64,000 nt of DNA from CAVUCH01 sp963763095 (lineage in GTDB: Bacteria; Acidobacteriota; Vicinamibacteria; Vicinamibacterales; JAENWD01). The stretch lies in NCBI GenBank assembly GCA_963763095.1, contig CAVXNR010000037.1, forward strand, positions 62,001 to 126,000, read 5' to 3'. Numbering within the stretch: the first letter of the stretch is position 1; each line of letters starts with the position of its first letter. Made by a program: the position numbers and the translations under genes. The notes under the pieces were generated by a model. It searched no databases and was not told where the DNA came from. It saw only the letters and a program-made list of their open reading frames with translations. Positions 47,112 to 56,796 of this stretch are shown here, piece by piece.

Positions 47112-48073
47112 TCATTCGCTGACCGGGCGGGATTGCCCGGCCACGTACCCACTGCGGGCCTGCACGGTGTGGTCCTTGTGGCGGACCTTCAACTCGAGCG
47201 GATGCCAGCCCTGAGCTCCGCTCGGCTCGAACCCGATCAGATACTGGTGGCGCAACTCCTCGACGATGCGCCGCGCGATGGCGCTCGACTGCTCGGCAGC
47301 GGTATTCGAGAAGAGCTGTCCACCGGTCCAGCGTGCGAGATCCGACAAGGTGCCCTCGCGCGGCGCATCCTCCCGGATCTCGCGGTCTCCGTCCGTGTTC
47401 TGCAGATCGATCGGCGACACGATCGCGACGACATAGACCGGCACATCGATGGCGCTCGCGATGCGCGCCACCTCCGCCGGGCGCAGCCGGCTGCTGGTGT
47501 CGATTCCGTCCGTGAGCACGACCAGCGCCCGGCGCCGCGTGCCCTTCGAGCCCATCGATTCCGCGGCTGCCGCGATCGCATCGTGCAGTGACGTGACGCC
47601 CCACGGGGTCACCATCGAGAGGCGGCCCTTCAGCTGATCGAGGTTGGTGGTGAAGGGCTGCACGACATGGAGCGTGGAATCGAACGCGTAGATCGCCGCC
47701 TCGTCCATACCCGTCTGGAGGCTGCCGAGCAGGAAGAACGCGGCGTCCCGCGCGCGCTCCAGCTTCGGGCCGACGTCCATGCTGCCGCTCACATCGAACA
47801 GCAGCGCCACACCCACCGTTCCCGGATCGCGGTCGAAGTTGACGATCCGACGAGGCTCGCCCCGATCCAGCAGTTGGAAGTCCGACTGCTCCAATTCGGT
47901 GACCGTGCGGCCGCGTCCATCCCGTACGATGGCGCGCACCGTGACGAGATCCACACCCCCCCGAAACGTCGGCTGCGAGCGTCGCGCGGCGCCGGTTGCG
48001 GATCCTGCGCCGTGGCCACAGCCGAGCCCAGCAGGAACCCGATCAGGGCCGCCACCCGCCACGTCATCTTCAT
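47112..48073 (-). CDS. Secreted VWFA-related protein (one frameshift)
   Basis: About 320 residues from ATG 48073. A signal peptide (WRVAALIGFLLGSAVATAQ) leads, after a -1 break near 48003, into RSQPTFRGGVDLVTVRAIV, a hallmark of the VWFA-related family common in Acidobacteria. The von Willebrand A domain has the MIDAS site FDVSGSMD and LVVLTDGIDTSS. The C-terminal part (HQYLIGFEPSGAQGWHPLEL) is also typical. Function unknown; likely a metal-dependent adhesion or complex-assembly protein. It precedes the OmpA gene on the same strand. Confidence 0.85.
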
Positions 48074-48276
48074 GGTCGCCAAAGTGCCCACCGCCAAGCC
48101 GTAGCGCAAGCTCATTGCCAATTCGATGACGCGCGACTTTACCAATGATTTCCCGCAGAGTTGTCACGGTCGAGTGGCCTATAAAGGAATCAGATTGATG
48201 TAGTAAATTACACGATGTGGAGGGATGGCGGGCCTCGCTCACGTGGGTCAGACGCTTCCGTTTCCGCTGAATTGGT

Positions 48277-48282
48277 TAGAAT
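48277..48282 (+). promoter_or_regulatory. Leaderless-type -10 for the aminotransferase
   Basis: TAGAAT with a 5 nt gap to ATG 48288. It also supports that start over an upstream one at 48225. Confidence 0.45.
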
Positions 48283-48287
48283 CCTTC

Positions 48288-49496
48288 ATGCCTGTGTCGT
48301 CCCCCGTCCACGTCGCGTCTCGCGTGCACCGGTTCACCTACGCCATCCGCAACATCGTCGCCGAGGCTCGCAAGGTCGAGGCGACGGGGCGCGCAGTGCA
48401 ATACCTCAATATTGGCGACCCCATTCCGTTCGGCTTCAGCACGCCGCCGGCACTGGTAGAGGCGGTCGCTCGCGCCGAGCGCGACGGATACAACGGATAC
48501 GTGCCGTCCCCGGGGATTACTGACGCGAGGGAAGCGGTGGCGGCCGATTGGAGCCGCCAGGGATTTCCGGCGCACGTGGACCGCGTGCTCATCACCGCCG
48601 GCACCTCCGAGGGGATCGAACTGGCGCTGACCGCCCTGGTCGATCCCGGCGACGCCGTTCTGGTGCCGCTGCCGACCTACCCACTCTACACGGCCGTGCT
48701 CGCGAAAATCGGGGCTGAAGCGAGCTACTACCGCAAGGACCCGTCGAACGGCTGGCAGCCGGATCTCGAACACATCGAGTCGCTCATCACGCCCCGCACC
48801 CGGGCGCTGGTCGTCATCGACCCGAACAATCCCACCGGGGCGGTCTACCCGGACACCACGCGGCGCGCGCTCATCGACCTGGCGGAACGCCATGGACTCG
48901 TGCTGCTGGCTGATGAGGTCTACGGCGATCTCGCATACGACGGGCCGGTGAAGCCGATGGGCAGCCTCGCGCCCGATGCGTCGATCATCTCGTTCTCCAG
49001 CCTGTCGAAGGCCTACCTCGCGCCGGGGTGGCGGTGCGGGTGGATGGTAGTGGGACGAACCCCCCGCCTCGACGATCTGCTCGCCGCGATCAAGAAGCTC
49101 GCAGACGGGCGGCTGTGCGCCAACGGCCCGTCCCAGTACGCGATCGCGCCGGCGCTCCTCGGCGATCGCACGCACCAGGAGTCGTTCCGTGCGGCGCTTC
49201 GCACCCGGGCCGAGCTCACCGTGCGCGCCCTGAACGCCATCCCGGGGATCACGTGCGTGCCACCCGCCGGGGCCTTCTACGCCATGCCCCAGGTGACGCT
49301 CGGGCCCGGCGACACCGACGAGCGCTACATTCTCGAGCTGCTGCGCGCCACCGGCGTGCTGTGCGTGTATGGATCCGGCTTCGGCATGCCCCAAGGCGAC
49401 GGGTTCTTTCGCGTCGTATTCCTCGCCAACCCGGCCGACCTGACGACGATTTACGCGAGCATCGACACGTTCACACGTAGCTTCCTGGGCGCGTGA
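48288..49496 (+). CDS. Alanine-type class I/II aminotransferase
   Basis: 402 residues. The opening FTYAIRNIVAEARKVEATG and YLNIGDPIPFGFSTP, then ITAGTSEGIELALTALVDPGD, VIDPNNPTGAVYP, LLADEVYGDLAYDG, the lysine in FSSLSKAYLAPGWRCGW, and FYAMPQVTLGPGDTDERYIL, match the AlaA-like alanine/pyruvate group. The start is ATG 48288, since TAGAAT lies 5 nt upstream. Its stop overlaps the start of the AI-2E permease (GTGA), so the two are coupled. Confidence 0.88.
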   Translation: MPVSSPVHVASRVHRFTYAIRNIVAEARKVEATGRAVQYLNIGDPIPFGFSTPPALVEAVARAERDGYNGYVPSPGITDAREAVAADWSRQGFPAHVDRVLITAGTSEGIELALTALVDPGDAVLVPLPTYPLYTAVLAKIGAEASYYRKDPSNGWQPDLEHIESLITPRTRALVVIDPNNPTGAVYPDTTRRALIDLAERHGLVLLADEVYGDLAYDGPVKPMGSLAPDASIISFSSLSKAYLAPGWRCGWMVVGRTPRLDDLLAAIKKLADGRLCANGPSQYAIAPALLGDRTHQESFRAALRTRAELTVRALNAIPGITCVPPAGAFYAMPQVTLGPGDTDERYILELLRATGVLCVYGSGFGMPQGDGFFRVVFLANPADLTTIYASIDTFTRSFLGA

Positions 49497-50545
49497 CCGC
49501 CAGCGATCGCTCTGCGCTCCGCATCGTCGCCTGGTCCATCGTGATGGTCGGCGTCGCGCTGCTGCTCGCGGTGGCGTTGTACCAGGTGCGCACCGTGCTG
49601 ATGCTCGTGTACGTCAGTGCTCTGCTCGCCATTGGGCTCGCGCCGATTGTGCGCGCCGTCGAGCGGCAGACGCTGCTGCCGGTTGGCACACGCAGGTTTC
49701 CGCGGTGGCTAGCCATCCTGACGCTGTACCTGACGCTGCTCGTCGCCGTCGTGGGCCTCGGCTTCGCGGTGATCCCGCCGCTCGTGCGGCAGGGGCAGAG
49801 CTTGTGGCGCCGCCTACCGGATCTCTTCGCGCGTGGGCAGCAGTTCCTGATCGACCGCGGGCTGCTCGATCACGAGTTCACGATGTCGGAGGCGCTGCAG
49901 AAGGCGCCCACAAGCGTGCTCGGCGCAGGCGGCGATGCGGTGACGACCGTCGTGGGCGCGGTCATCAATGTGGCCGGCGGCGTGTTCGGTGTCGTGACGA
50001 TCCTGATCCTCACCTTCTACATGCTCGTGGAGTCGGAGACGATCTTCCGGCGCTTCGTGCGCCTCTTCCCGATCGATCAGCGCCTTCGGGTTGCGACGGT
50101 GTCGAGTGACATCACGGTCAAGGTGAGCGCCTGGCTCGGCGGACAGCTGCTGCTCGGCGCCATCATCGGCACCACGGCGACCCTGGGGCTGTGGCTGCTC
50201 GGCATGCCGTACTTCTTCGTGCTCGGGTTCATCGCCGGCGTCGGGGAGCTGATTCCGATGGTCGGCCCCATTCTCTCCGCCATCCCGGCGCTCATGGTGG
50301 CCCTCACCGTCTCCCCCAGCATGGCGCTCGGCGTCGGGGTGTTCTTCCTGGTGCAGCAGCAGTTCGAGAATCACCTGCTCGTGCCGAAGCTGATGGAACG
50401 ACAGGTCGGCGTGAGCGCGGTGACGGTCATCATCGCCCTGCTGATCGGCGGATCGCTGCTCGGCATCGTCGGAGCGCTGCTGGCCGTGCCGACCGCCGCC
50501 GTGCTGCAGGTGATCTTCGACGAGCTGACCGAAGACGAGGGGTGA
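49493..50545 (+). CDS. AI-2E family membrane transporter
   Basis: 350 residues, about eight membrane segments: MLVYVSALLAIGLAPIVRAV, WLAILTLYLTLLVAVVGLGF, VFGVVTILILTFYMLVES, and the conserved IAGVGELIPMVGPILSAIPA and VFFLVQQQFENHLLVPKLM. Families of this type export AI-2 or other small molecules or act in Na+/H+ exchange; which applies is unknown. Starts at GTG overlapping the aminotransferase stop. Confidence 0.9.
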   Translation: MTASDRSALRIVAWSIVMVGVALLLAVALYQVRTVLMLVYVSALLAIGLAPIVRAVERQTLLPVGTRRFPRWLAILTLYLTLLVAVVGLGFAVIPPLVRQGQSLWRRLPDLFARGQQFLIDRGLLDHEFTMSEALQKAPTSVLGAGGDAVTTVVGAVINVAGGVFGVVTILILTFYMLVESETIFRRFVRLFPIDQRLRVATVSSDITVKVSAWLGGQLLLGAIIGTTATLGLWLLGMPYFFVLGFIAGVGELIPMVGPILSAIPALMVALTVSPSMALGVGVFFLVQQQFENHLLVPKLMERQVGVSAVTVIIALLIGGSLLGIVGALLAVPTAAVLQVIFDELTEDEG

Positions 50546-50836
50546 TGGGCGCGCCCGGCGTCCCTCCGGGCCGCCCCCAGGCGAGCCGTCAACACCGGCT
50601 GGACCGGGCCTGCCGCCGCCACGGCGCTCTACACGATCGCGGCATCCTCGCGCATCGAGGCAGATGCGGCCTCTGCCTGGTCGGCCCTGCGGGCGTCGGG
50701 CGCCACGCACGTCGTTCTCCACCAGGCGGCATATCTGAACGGCGCGGACGCGGCAGTCGTCCAATGGCTGGAGAACGGGGGTGCGGCACGGATAAGGACG
50801 TTTGGCACGGACACCTTGTACGCGGTGCCGCGATGA
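50546..50836 (+). pseudogene. 3' remnant of a glycosyltransferase-like membrane protein
   Basis: In frame with and directly after the AI-2E stop, an open reading gives NTGWTGPAAATALYTIAASS, WSALRASGATHVVLHQAAY, VVQWLENGGAARIRTFGTDT and LYAVPR. This pattern matches the soluble C-terminus of GT39/ArnT-type glycosyltransferases, where it normally follows about ten membrane helices. No start codon with a ribosome site and no 5' part exist here, so I read it as a truncated relic. It could alternatively be a readthrough extension of the AI-2E protein. Confidence 0.5.
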
Positions 50837-50838
50837 CC

Positions 50839-50909
50839 AGCCGGCAGCCTGCAGGCCATGGACCACAGGCGCCGTCTGGCTCAGGCTGTCGCCTGTGTAG
50901 CCTGCAGCC
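50839..50909. repeat. Heptamer-related repeat, AGCCTGC type
   Basis: AGCCGGC, AGCCTGC at the left and TCGCCTG, TGTAGCC, TGCAGCC at the right, with a less regular middle and partial inverted symmetry. Related units recur at 56118. Confidence 0.55.
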
Positions 50910-50920
50910 TGACGAAGAAC

Positions 50921-50926
50921 TACAGT
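50921..50926 (+). promoter_or_regulatory. kbl promoter, leaderless-type -10
   Basis: TACAGT with a 6 nt gap (AGCCCC) to ATG 50933; no ribosome site possible. Confidence 0.5.
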
Positions 50927-50932
50927 AGCCCC

Positions 50933-52126
50933 ATGACCACGATCAGTCGTCACGACCCACTCCGTTACCTCGGAGACGAGCTGGACACCCTCAAGTCACA
51001 GGGCCTGTACCGCCATCTCCGCATCGTGGAGGACGAGCAGCGGGCACACACGACCGTCGACGGCCGCAGCGTCGTGAACCTCTCGTCGAACAACTACCTG
51101 GGTTTGACCACCCACCCGCGTCTGCGAGAGCGGGCGCTCGAAGCGGTACAGCAGTTCGGCGTGGGCTCTGGCTCCGTGCGCAGCATTGCCGGCACCATGG
51201 CCATCCACATGGAGCTCGAGCGCCGCCTTGCCGAGTTCAAGCACACGGAAGCCGTCGTCGTGTTTCAGAGCGGGTTCACCGCGAACGCCGGGACGGTGTC
51301 ATCCATCCTGACGCGCGACGATGTGGTCATCTCCGATTCACTCAATCACGCGAGCATCATCGACGGGTGCCGGCTGAGCCGCGCTGCCATCAAGGTGTTC
51401 CCGCACAAAGACATCGACGCCGCACGCAGCGTCCTGCGGGAGCTGCCCGCGGCGCAGCGCAAGCTGCTGATCACCGATGGAGTGTTCAGCATGGACGGCG
51501 ACCTCGGGCCGCTCCCGGCGTTGTGCGCGCTGGCCGAGGAGTTCGGCTGCATCATGATGGTGGACGATGCGCACGCAAGCGGCGTGTTCGGGAAGAACGG
51601 CCGGGGCACCGTCGACCACTTCGGCATGCACGGCCGGGTGGACGTGCAGGTGGGCACCCTGTCGAAGGCGATGGGCGGGCTCGGGGGCTACGTGGCCGGC
51701 AGCCGCGAGCTGATCGACTTCCTCTACCATCGGGCACGACCGTTCCTGTTCTCGACGTCCCACCCGCCTGCCGTAGCGGCGGCGTGCATCGCCGCAATCG
51801 ATGTGTTGCTGGAGGAGCCGGAGCTGATCGATCGGCTGTGGGAGAACACGCGGTTCTTCAAAGCCGGCCTCGAGTCGCACGGGTTCGACACCGGGATCAG
51901 CGAGAGCCCCATCACGCCGGTGATCGTGGGCGACGGAACGCTCGCGATGCAGCTGTCGGACCGGCTGTTCCACGAGGGCGTGTTTGCCCAGGGGATCGCA
52001 TTCCCCACCGTGGCGCGCGACAAGGCCCGCGTGCGTACGATCGTGACCGCGACCCACACGAGAGACGATCTGCAGTTCGCGCTCGACGTCTTCAAGCGCG
52101 TGGGTGGAGAGCTCGGGATCATCTGA
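50933..52126 (+). CDS. kbl: Glycine C-acetyltransferase (2-amino-3-ketobutyrate CoA ligase)
   Basis: PLP enzyme of the alpha-oxoamine synthase family, 397 residues, the usual Kbl length. LSSNNYLGLTTHPRLRERAL, VGSGSVRSIAGTMAIHMELE, VFQSGFTANAGTVSSIL, DSLNHASIIDGCRLS, MMVDDAHASGVFGKNGRGT, the lysine in VGTLSKAMGGLGGYVAGS and FSTSHPPAVAAACIAAI all fit. It cleaves 2-amino-3-ketobutyrate with CoA to glycine and acetyl-CoA; BioF-like or SPT-like activity is the alternative. No threonine dehydrogenase is adjacent. The stop overlaps the next start (TGATG). Confidence 0.88.
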   Translation: MTTISRHDPLRYLGDELDTLKSQGLYRHLRIVEDEQRAHTTVDGRSVVNLSSNNYLGLTTHPRLRERALEAVQQFGVGSGSVRSIAGTMAIHMELERRLAEFKHTEAVVVFQSGFTANAGTVSSILTRDDVVISDSLNHASIIDGCRLSRAAIKVFPHKDIDAARSVLRELPAAQRKLLITDGVFSMDGDLGPLPALCALAEEFGCIMMVDDAHASGVFGKNGRGTVDHFGMHGRVDVQVGTLSKAMGGLGGYVAGSRELIDFLYHRARPFLFSTSHPPAVAAACIAAIDVLLEEPELIDRLWENTRFFKAGLESHGFDTGISESPITPVIVGDGTLAMQLSDRLFHEGVFAQGIAFPTVARDKARVRTIVTATHTRDDLQFALDVFKRVGGELGII

Positions 52127-53352
52127 TGGCACGGGTCGGCAACACCTCGAGCGGCAGTCGCTTGCGCACCGGCATGCGTGACGCGCCGCGTGCCGGCTGG
52201 GAGTTCTTCGAGACGTATACGCGCGACCTGAGCCGGCGTGATTTCGAACGTCTGTTCACGCTCGAGACGCCGGAGGCCTACCGATTCTTCGTGCGCGGTA
52301 TCGACGAGACCGAGTTGAAGGGGCAGCCGTGGCACATTCGTGCATGGCGCCGGTGCCGCGCGTTCTTCATGGCGTTCACGGCGCGCCTGTCGCCGGCACG
52401 CCGCGCGCTGTACGGCATGGGCCTTGTGATGGCCCTGTTCGGGATCCTCCAGCAGTTCCATGGGATCAAGATCGTGCGCGTGCCCCTCATCCCGTTCGTG
52501 CTGGCTCTGCCCTTGCCAGGGCTGGCGTGGTCTGAGGGCACTCTGTGGCTGGTCGGCGGCTTCCTCGCCATGAACCTGCTGGTGATGCTGGAAGTGGCGG
52601 ACCGTCTCACGCTGAAGCGCGATCTGGAGATCGCGCGCGACATCCAGCGCGCCATGCTGCCGCAGGAGATGGTGACGGGCGGCGGGCTCGAGGCTTACGG
52701 GTTCACGCGTCCGGCCAACACCGTTGGCGGTGACTTTTACGATGTGCTGCAGATGCCCGATGGCCGCCTCGTGATCGCGCTGGGCGACGTGTCGGGGAAG
52801 GGGAGCCCCGCGGCGCTGCTGATGGCGCTCACGCTCGCCATCCTCCGCACGCTGGTGGACGAAGGCCTTGGGCCGGCGGCGCTCGCGCACCGGCTGAACG
52901 TGCAGGTGGCCCGGCACGCGCCCGGCTCGCGCTTTGTCACCATGTTCCTGGCCGTGTTCGATCCCGTGACCGGCGCCTTGCACTACGTCAACGCCGGGCA
53001 GAACCCTCCGATCCTGCGCCGGGTCAACGGGGCGCTCGAACGGTTGACATCAGGCGGCGTCGCACTCGGGATGTTCGACCTGTCAGCCTACACGGCAGGA
53101 GACACGTGGCTTGCGCCGGGCGACGTGCTCGTGCTCTACAGTGACGGGATCACCGAGGCCGAGAACAAGCAGGGCGTCTTTTTCGATGAGTCCGGCCTCG
53201 AAGACGTGATCAACCGGCACTGGTGGGAAGACGCCGCCACGCTCGGCAAGGCGATCGTGACGAGCGTCGAGGGGCACGCGACCGACACGCGGCTGGCCGA
53301 CGACCTCACGGTGCTCGCCATCCGAAGGCCGATGCCGATCCCGACCGTGTAG
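52126..53352 (+). CDS. PP2C/SpoIIE-type phosphatase, membrane-bound
   Basis: 408 residues. A cytoplasmic N-terminus (WEFFETYTRDLSRRDFERLF) is followed by two helices (YGMGLVMALFGILQQFHGI; VPLIPFVLALPLPGLAW) and a third hydrophobic stretch, then LEIARDIQRAMLPQEM and the SpoIIE phosphatase: NTVGGDFYDVLQMPDGRLVI, LGDVSGKGSPAALLMA, GALHYVNAGQNPPILRR, DVLVLYSDGITEAEN and DDLTVLAIRR. Such RsbU-type enzymes dephosphorylate anti-anti-sigma factors. No sigma or anti-sigma gene is adjacent. Coupled to kbl by TGATG. Confidence 0.92.
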   Translation: MARVGNTSSGSRLRTGMRDAPRAGWEFFETYTRDLSRRDFERLFTLETPEAYRFFVRGIDETELKGQPWHIRAWRRCRAFFMAFTARLSPARRALYGMGLVMALFGILQQFHGIKIVRVPLIPFVLALPLPGLAWSEGTLWLVGGFLAMNLLVMLEVADRLTLKRDLEIARDIQRAMLPQEMVTGGGLEAYGFTRPANTVGGDFYDVLQMPDGRLVIALGDVSGKGSPAALLMALTLAILRTLVDEGLGPAALAHRLNVQVARHAPGSRFVTMFLAVFDPVTGALHYVNAGQNPPILRRVNGALERLTSGGVALGMFDLSAYTAGDTWLAPGDVLVLYSDGITEAENKQGVFFDESGLEDVINRHWWEDAATLGKAIVTSVEGHATDTRLADDLTVLAIRRPMPIPTV

Positions 53353-53364
53353 GGGGATGACCAG

Positions 53365-56067
53365 GTGCGGCACCCCTTCGCACCCGCCCACCTCGTCGCT
53401 ACCACACGGAGCGTGGTGCGTCTGCTCCTGGTCGTGGCGGCGCTCGCCGCGCCTGCGGCCGCGATCGCCGCAATCGCACAGCCGCCGCAGGATCGCGCGG
53501 CAGCGCTGGTGGCACAGCTGGAGTCGGCGCTCTCGGAAGGCACACCCGAAGCGCTGACGCCGCTGCTCGCGGCGGATCGAGACGTAGCCGCGGTCGCCAG
53601 ATTCGCGGCATCGTGGCTGGCGCCCGGCGCCACGCGTGTTGTGGTCAAGGAGCGTGATCGTGTGGCGATGCCGGGCGGCGGAACGCGGCTCGTGCTCGAG
53701 GCCTTCGTCGAGACCGGCCGTCGCGGGCGCCTCGGCACGTGGCAGATGGACGCGCGCGACGATCCCGCCGGCTGGCGCATCACCAGCGTGAAGACGCTCG
53801 GGTTCATCGACGGCCTCCAGCGCCTGCAGCTCGACACGACCCGCCGGTTCACGGCCACCAACCTGCGCGTCACGGCGGAGGACCTCGAGCTGGTGCTGCC
53901 GAGCGGCAGCGTGTTCACCGCAGACGTGCCAGGCGGCGCGACGGCCGTCGTCCTCATCGGCCGCGGGGAGATGATTTTCTCGCCCGCCCCGGAAGTGGAG
54001 CGCGGGCAGGTGCGGCTCTATGCCGGCAACGCTACCCTGCGCACACCCTTCGACGCCGCGTTCGTTCGCCTGAACCCGGGTGAATTCGCCGCGCACTTCT
54101 CGGAAGGGGCGCTCGCGCCGGCGGCGCCCGATCAGCGGCAGCTCCGCACCGCCCAAACGGTATTCCGCGAGAGCGTCGGCAACTCGTTCAGCGTCGACCT
54201 GGGGGATCTCAGCCCCGAGTTCTGGTCGCTCGTGCCGTCGGGCGGCGACTTCCTCGCGGAGGTGCGGACGCGTCGCTTCGGCACGCTCACCTACACGCGA
54301 TCCGCCACAGAGCCCGAAGACATCTCCCTCTTCAATCGGTCCCGGCGCCGAAACGTCTCGGTCTACGCGTCGAAGGCCCGCCTCCAGAGCCGCGGTCCGT
54401 TCTTCCACGAGGACGACGAGCAGCCGTTCGACATCCTGGACTACAACGTCGACGCATCGGTCACCCCCGACCGGCAGTGGGTGGACGCGCGCGCGCGGCT
54501 CCGCGTCCGCGTCCGCGAGGCAACCGGGGCGTTCTCGATGAACCTGAAGCTCGCGGGCTCGGTGACGGTCCGATCCGTCTCCACCGAGAGCGGACCATTG
54601 CTCTTCCTGCGCGTGCGAAACCAGGACAGCCTCGTTGTAAATCTCCCGGGCGTGCTGGCCGAGGGCGCGGTGTTCACGCTGAACGTCAGCTATGCGGGAC
54701 GCATAGAGCCCCAGAGCCTGGACCAGGAGCTAATCGCCGCGCAGGTGGTGCAGGACGATCGGCCAGTCCTCGAGCCGGAGAGCAGCCTGCTGTACAGCAA
54801 CCGCGGCTACTGGTACCCGCAGACTTCGGTGAGCGACTATGCAACGGCCACCATTCGCATTACGCTGCCCCCCGCGTTCGGCGCCGTCTGCAGCGGCGAG
54901 CAGGCCGGCGGGTCGCCGGTCGCGATCAAGAATGCGGTTGGCGAGCCACGGACGCTCTACGTATTCGCAGCATCGCAACCGGTTCGCTATCTGGCCTGTG
55001 TCGTCTCACGGCTGTTTCCGGTCGACACACGTACGCTGACGCTCCGGAAACCGGCGGATCCCTCGCCTGCGTCAGGTATCGGTGCGCGGTACTCGGAGCT
55101 GTCCATCGCCGGGTATGCGACCGCGCGGCAGCGTGGACGCGCGCGGGATCTGCTGGGGCGCACCGAGGACATTGCCGCCGTGTACGCCGGCATCCTGCAC
55201 GACGCGCCGTACCCCGGCTTCACGCTGGCGGTGCTCGAGAGCTACATCCCCGGCGGCCACAGTCCTGCGTACTTCGCAGCATTCAACCAGCCGCTGCCGA
55301 CGTCACCCTTCTCGTGGCGCGACGATCCCGCGAGCTTCGACAACTACCCGGAGTTCTTCCTCGCCCACGAGCTCGCACACCAGTGGTGGGGGCAGGCCGT
55401 CGGATGGAAGAACTACCACGAGCAGTGGCTGAGCGAGGGTTTCGCGCAGTACTTCGCGGCCATTTACGCGGAGCGGCGCAGACCCGCGGGCGTGTTCGAC
55501 GGCATCATCCGGTCGATGGGCCGGTGGGCCGTGTCGACGTCCGACCAGGGGGCGGTCTACCTGGGATACCGGCTGGGCCACATCAAGAACGACAGCCGCA
55601 TCCTCCGCGCGCTGGTCTACAACAAGGGCGCCATGGTGCTGCACATGCTCCGGCGCCTGGTGGGCGATGAGGTGTTCTTCCGGGGGTTGCGCCGCTTCTA
55701 CGACAGCTACCGCTTCCAGAAGGCGGGCACGGACGAATTGCGCCAGGTGTTCGAGGCGGAGTCGGGCCAGCCGCTGTCGCGGTTCTTCGAGGAATGGATC
55801 TACGGATCGGATCTGCCTGCCGTCACGGTGACCTGGCGCATCGAGGGATCGGGAAGCAGCCAGGCGGCCGTCGTGCGCGTGGAGCAGCTCGGGCGCCTGT
55901 TCGACTTCCCGCTGACCGTGTCGCTGCAGCTCGCCGATGGGAGGGTGCAGGACGCCATGATTCGCGTCACGGACCGCGTGGTCGAGCAGCCGGTGTCGTT
56001 CACCGGCAGACTCCGCGGCCTGGTGGTGAACCGCGATCGGGCGGCCCTGCTGCGGGAGGGAAGTTGA
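53365..56067 (+). CDS. M1 family aminopeptidase-like protein, secreted
   Basis: 900 residues from GTG 53365 (GGGGGATGA purine stretch upstream). Signal region VVRLLLVVAALAAPAAAIAA. A long beta-rich N-terminus (about 480 residues) precedes the catalytic part: FLAHELAHQWWGQAVGWKNY (HExxH), EQWLSEGFAQYFAAIYAERR (third zinc ligand Glu, 18 residues on) and the C-terminal RRFYDSYRFQKAGTDELRQV. The GxMEN exopeptidase motif is replaced by SYIPGGHSPAYFAAFNQP, so free-N-terminus recognition may differ. The C-terminal TVTWRIEGSG begins a beta domain. Confidence 0.9.
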   Translation: MRHPFAPAHLVATTRSVVRLLLVVAALAAPAAAIAAIAQPPQDRAAALVAQLESALSEGTPEALTPLLAADRDVAAVARFAASWLAPGATRVVVKERDRVAMPGGGTRLVLEAFVETGRRGRLGTWQMDARDDPAGWRITSVKTLGFIDGLQRLQLDTTRRFTATNLRVTAEDLELVLPSGSVFTADVPGGATAVVLIGRGEMIFSPAPEVERGQVRLYAGNATLRTPFDAAFVRLNPGEFAAHFSEGALAPAAPDQRQLRTAQTVFRESVGNSFSVDLGDLSPEFWSLVPSGGDFLAEVRTRRFGTLTYTRSATEPEDISLFNRSRRRNVSVYASKARLQSRGPFFHEDDEQPFDILDYNVDASVTPDRQWVDARARLRVRVREATGAFSMNLKLAGSVTVRSVSTESGPLLFLRVRNQDSLVVNLPGVLAEGAVFTLNVSYAGRIEPQSLDQELIAAQVVQDDRPVLEPESSLLYSNRGYWYPQTSVSDYATATIRITLPPAFGAVCSGEQAGGSPVAIKNAVGEPRTLYVFAASQPVRYLACVVSRLFPVDTRTLTLRKPADPSPASGIGARYSELSIAGYATARQRGRARDLLGRTEDIAAVYAGILHDAPYPGFTLAVLESYIPGGHSPAYFAAFNQPLPTSPFSWRDDPASFDNYPEFFLAHELAHQWWGQAVGWKNYHEQWLSEGFAQYFAAIYAERRRPAGVFDGIIRSMGRWAVSTSDQGAVYLGYRLGHIKNDSRILRALVYNKGAMVLHMLRRLVGDEVFFRGLRRFYDSYRFQKAGTDELRQVFEAESGQPLSRFFEEWIYGSDLPAVTVTWRIEGSGSSQAAVVRVEQLGRLFDFPLTVSLQLADGRVQDAMIRVTDRVVEQPVSFTGRLRGLVVNRDRAALLREGS

Positions 56068-56117
56068 ACGATTCGGCAGTGAACGCGGCGATAGCGCGCC
56101 TGAGGCCAGACTGGCCC

Positions 56118-56152
56118 GCAGGCTGTCGTCTGCAGCCTGCAGCCTGCTGTCC
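56118..56152. repeat. Heptamer array, GCAGCCT type
   Basis: GCAGGCT, GTCGTCT, GCAGCCT, GCAGCCT, GCTGTCC in exact register, between convergent genes. Confidence 0.75.
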
Positions 56153-56161
56153 TATGCGTCC

Positions 56162-56593
56162 CTACGGCAGATAGATCGCAGCGACCCTGGGCGCGCCCGC
56201 CCGCTCGAAAGGCTCGAAGACTACGAGGAATGATGTGCCCTGGTACTCGTAGGCACGCGTGAGCCGCTCGCCGAGCGCGCCCCGGTCGACCGTCTCCCGT
56301 CCCGGCGCCGAGCGCCACGCCGTGAGCCGATCCACGTGCGCGAGCGTGTCCCCGACACGAATCTGCCGCCCGTCCGCCAGCAGCAGGCTCGGCACCGACA
56401 CAGCTCGAGCAGGCACCGCGGGCGGCAAGGCCGCAGCTGGCGCGGCTGACGGCGCTGGCCGTGCTCCCGGCGGGGCTGTGCTCAACTCGCGGACGATGAG
56501 CGAGGCGACGCCGAGGGTGGAGAGCAGGAAGACCGCAGCGACAGCCCATTCGAAGGCTGGTCCGAAGTGGAGACGGACGCGGGTGGCTTGCAT
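56162..56593 (-). CDS. Small single-helix membrane protein, hypothetical
   Basis: 143 residues. One membrane helix (WAVAAVFLLSTLGVASLIV, about residue 16) is followed by a Pro/Ala linker (residues 40-65) and a periplasmic domain (LLADGRQIRVGDTLAHVDRL, YEYQGTSFLVVFEPFERAG). A clear GGAGG precedes ATG 56593. Function not recognised; it resembles bitopic envelope proteins with a small beta domain. Confidence 0.65.
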   Translation of the reverse strand: MQATRVRLHFGPAFEWAVAAVFLLSTLGVASLIVRELSTAPPGARPAPSAAPAAALPPAVPARAVSVPSLLLADGRQIRVGDTLAHVDRLTAWRSAPGRETVDRGALGERLTRAYEYQGTSFLVVFEPFERAGAPRVAAIYLP

Positions 56594-56796
56594 GACAGCC
56601 TCCGGGGAGGGGAGGGGACGGTACCGCTGACCCTACGCCCCGGCGCCGGGGCGTGTCAAGGACGCCCGAGCTCACGTGTCTGACGCCAGGATGGGCATCT
56701 CGCCGAGGGCACGTCTGCGGCGAAGTTCGCACGAATTGGGCCGGAGTCGCGGTGCTTCCACCGCCGGGCCGCAATGCCCGGCCGTGCCGAGCCTGA

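Noticed and set aside
51367..52125. N-terminal extension of the SpoIIE phosphatase inside kbl
   Set aside because: It overlaps a conserved kbl frame and lacks coding character; ATG 52126 with the TGATG overlap is better.
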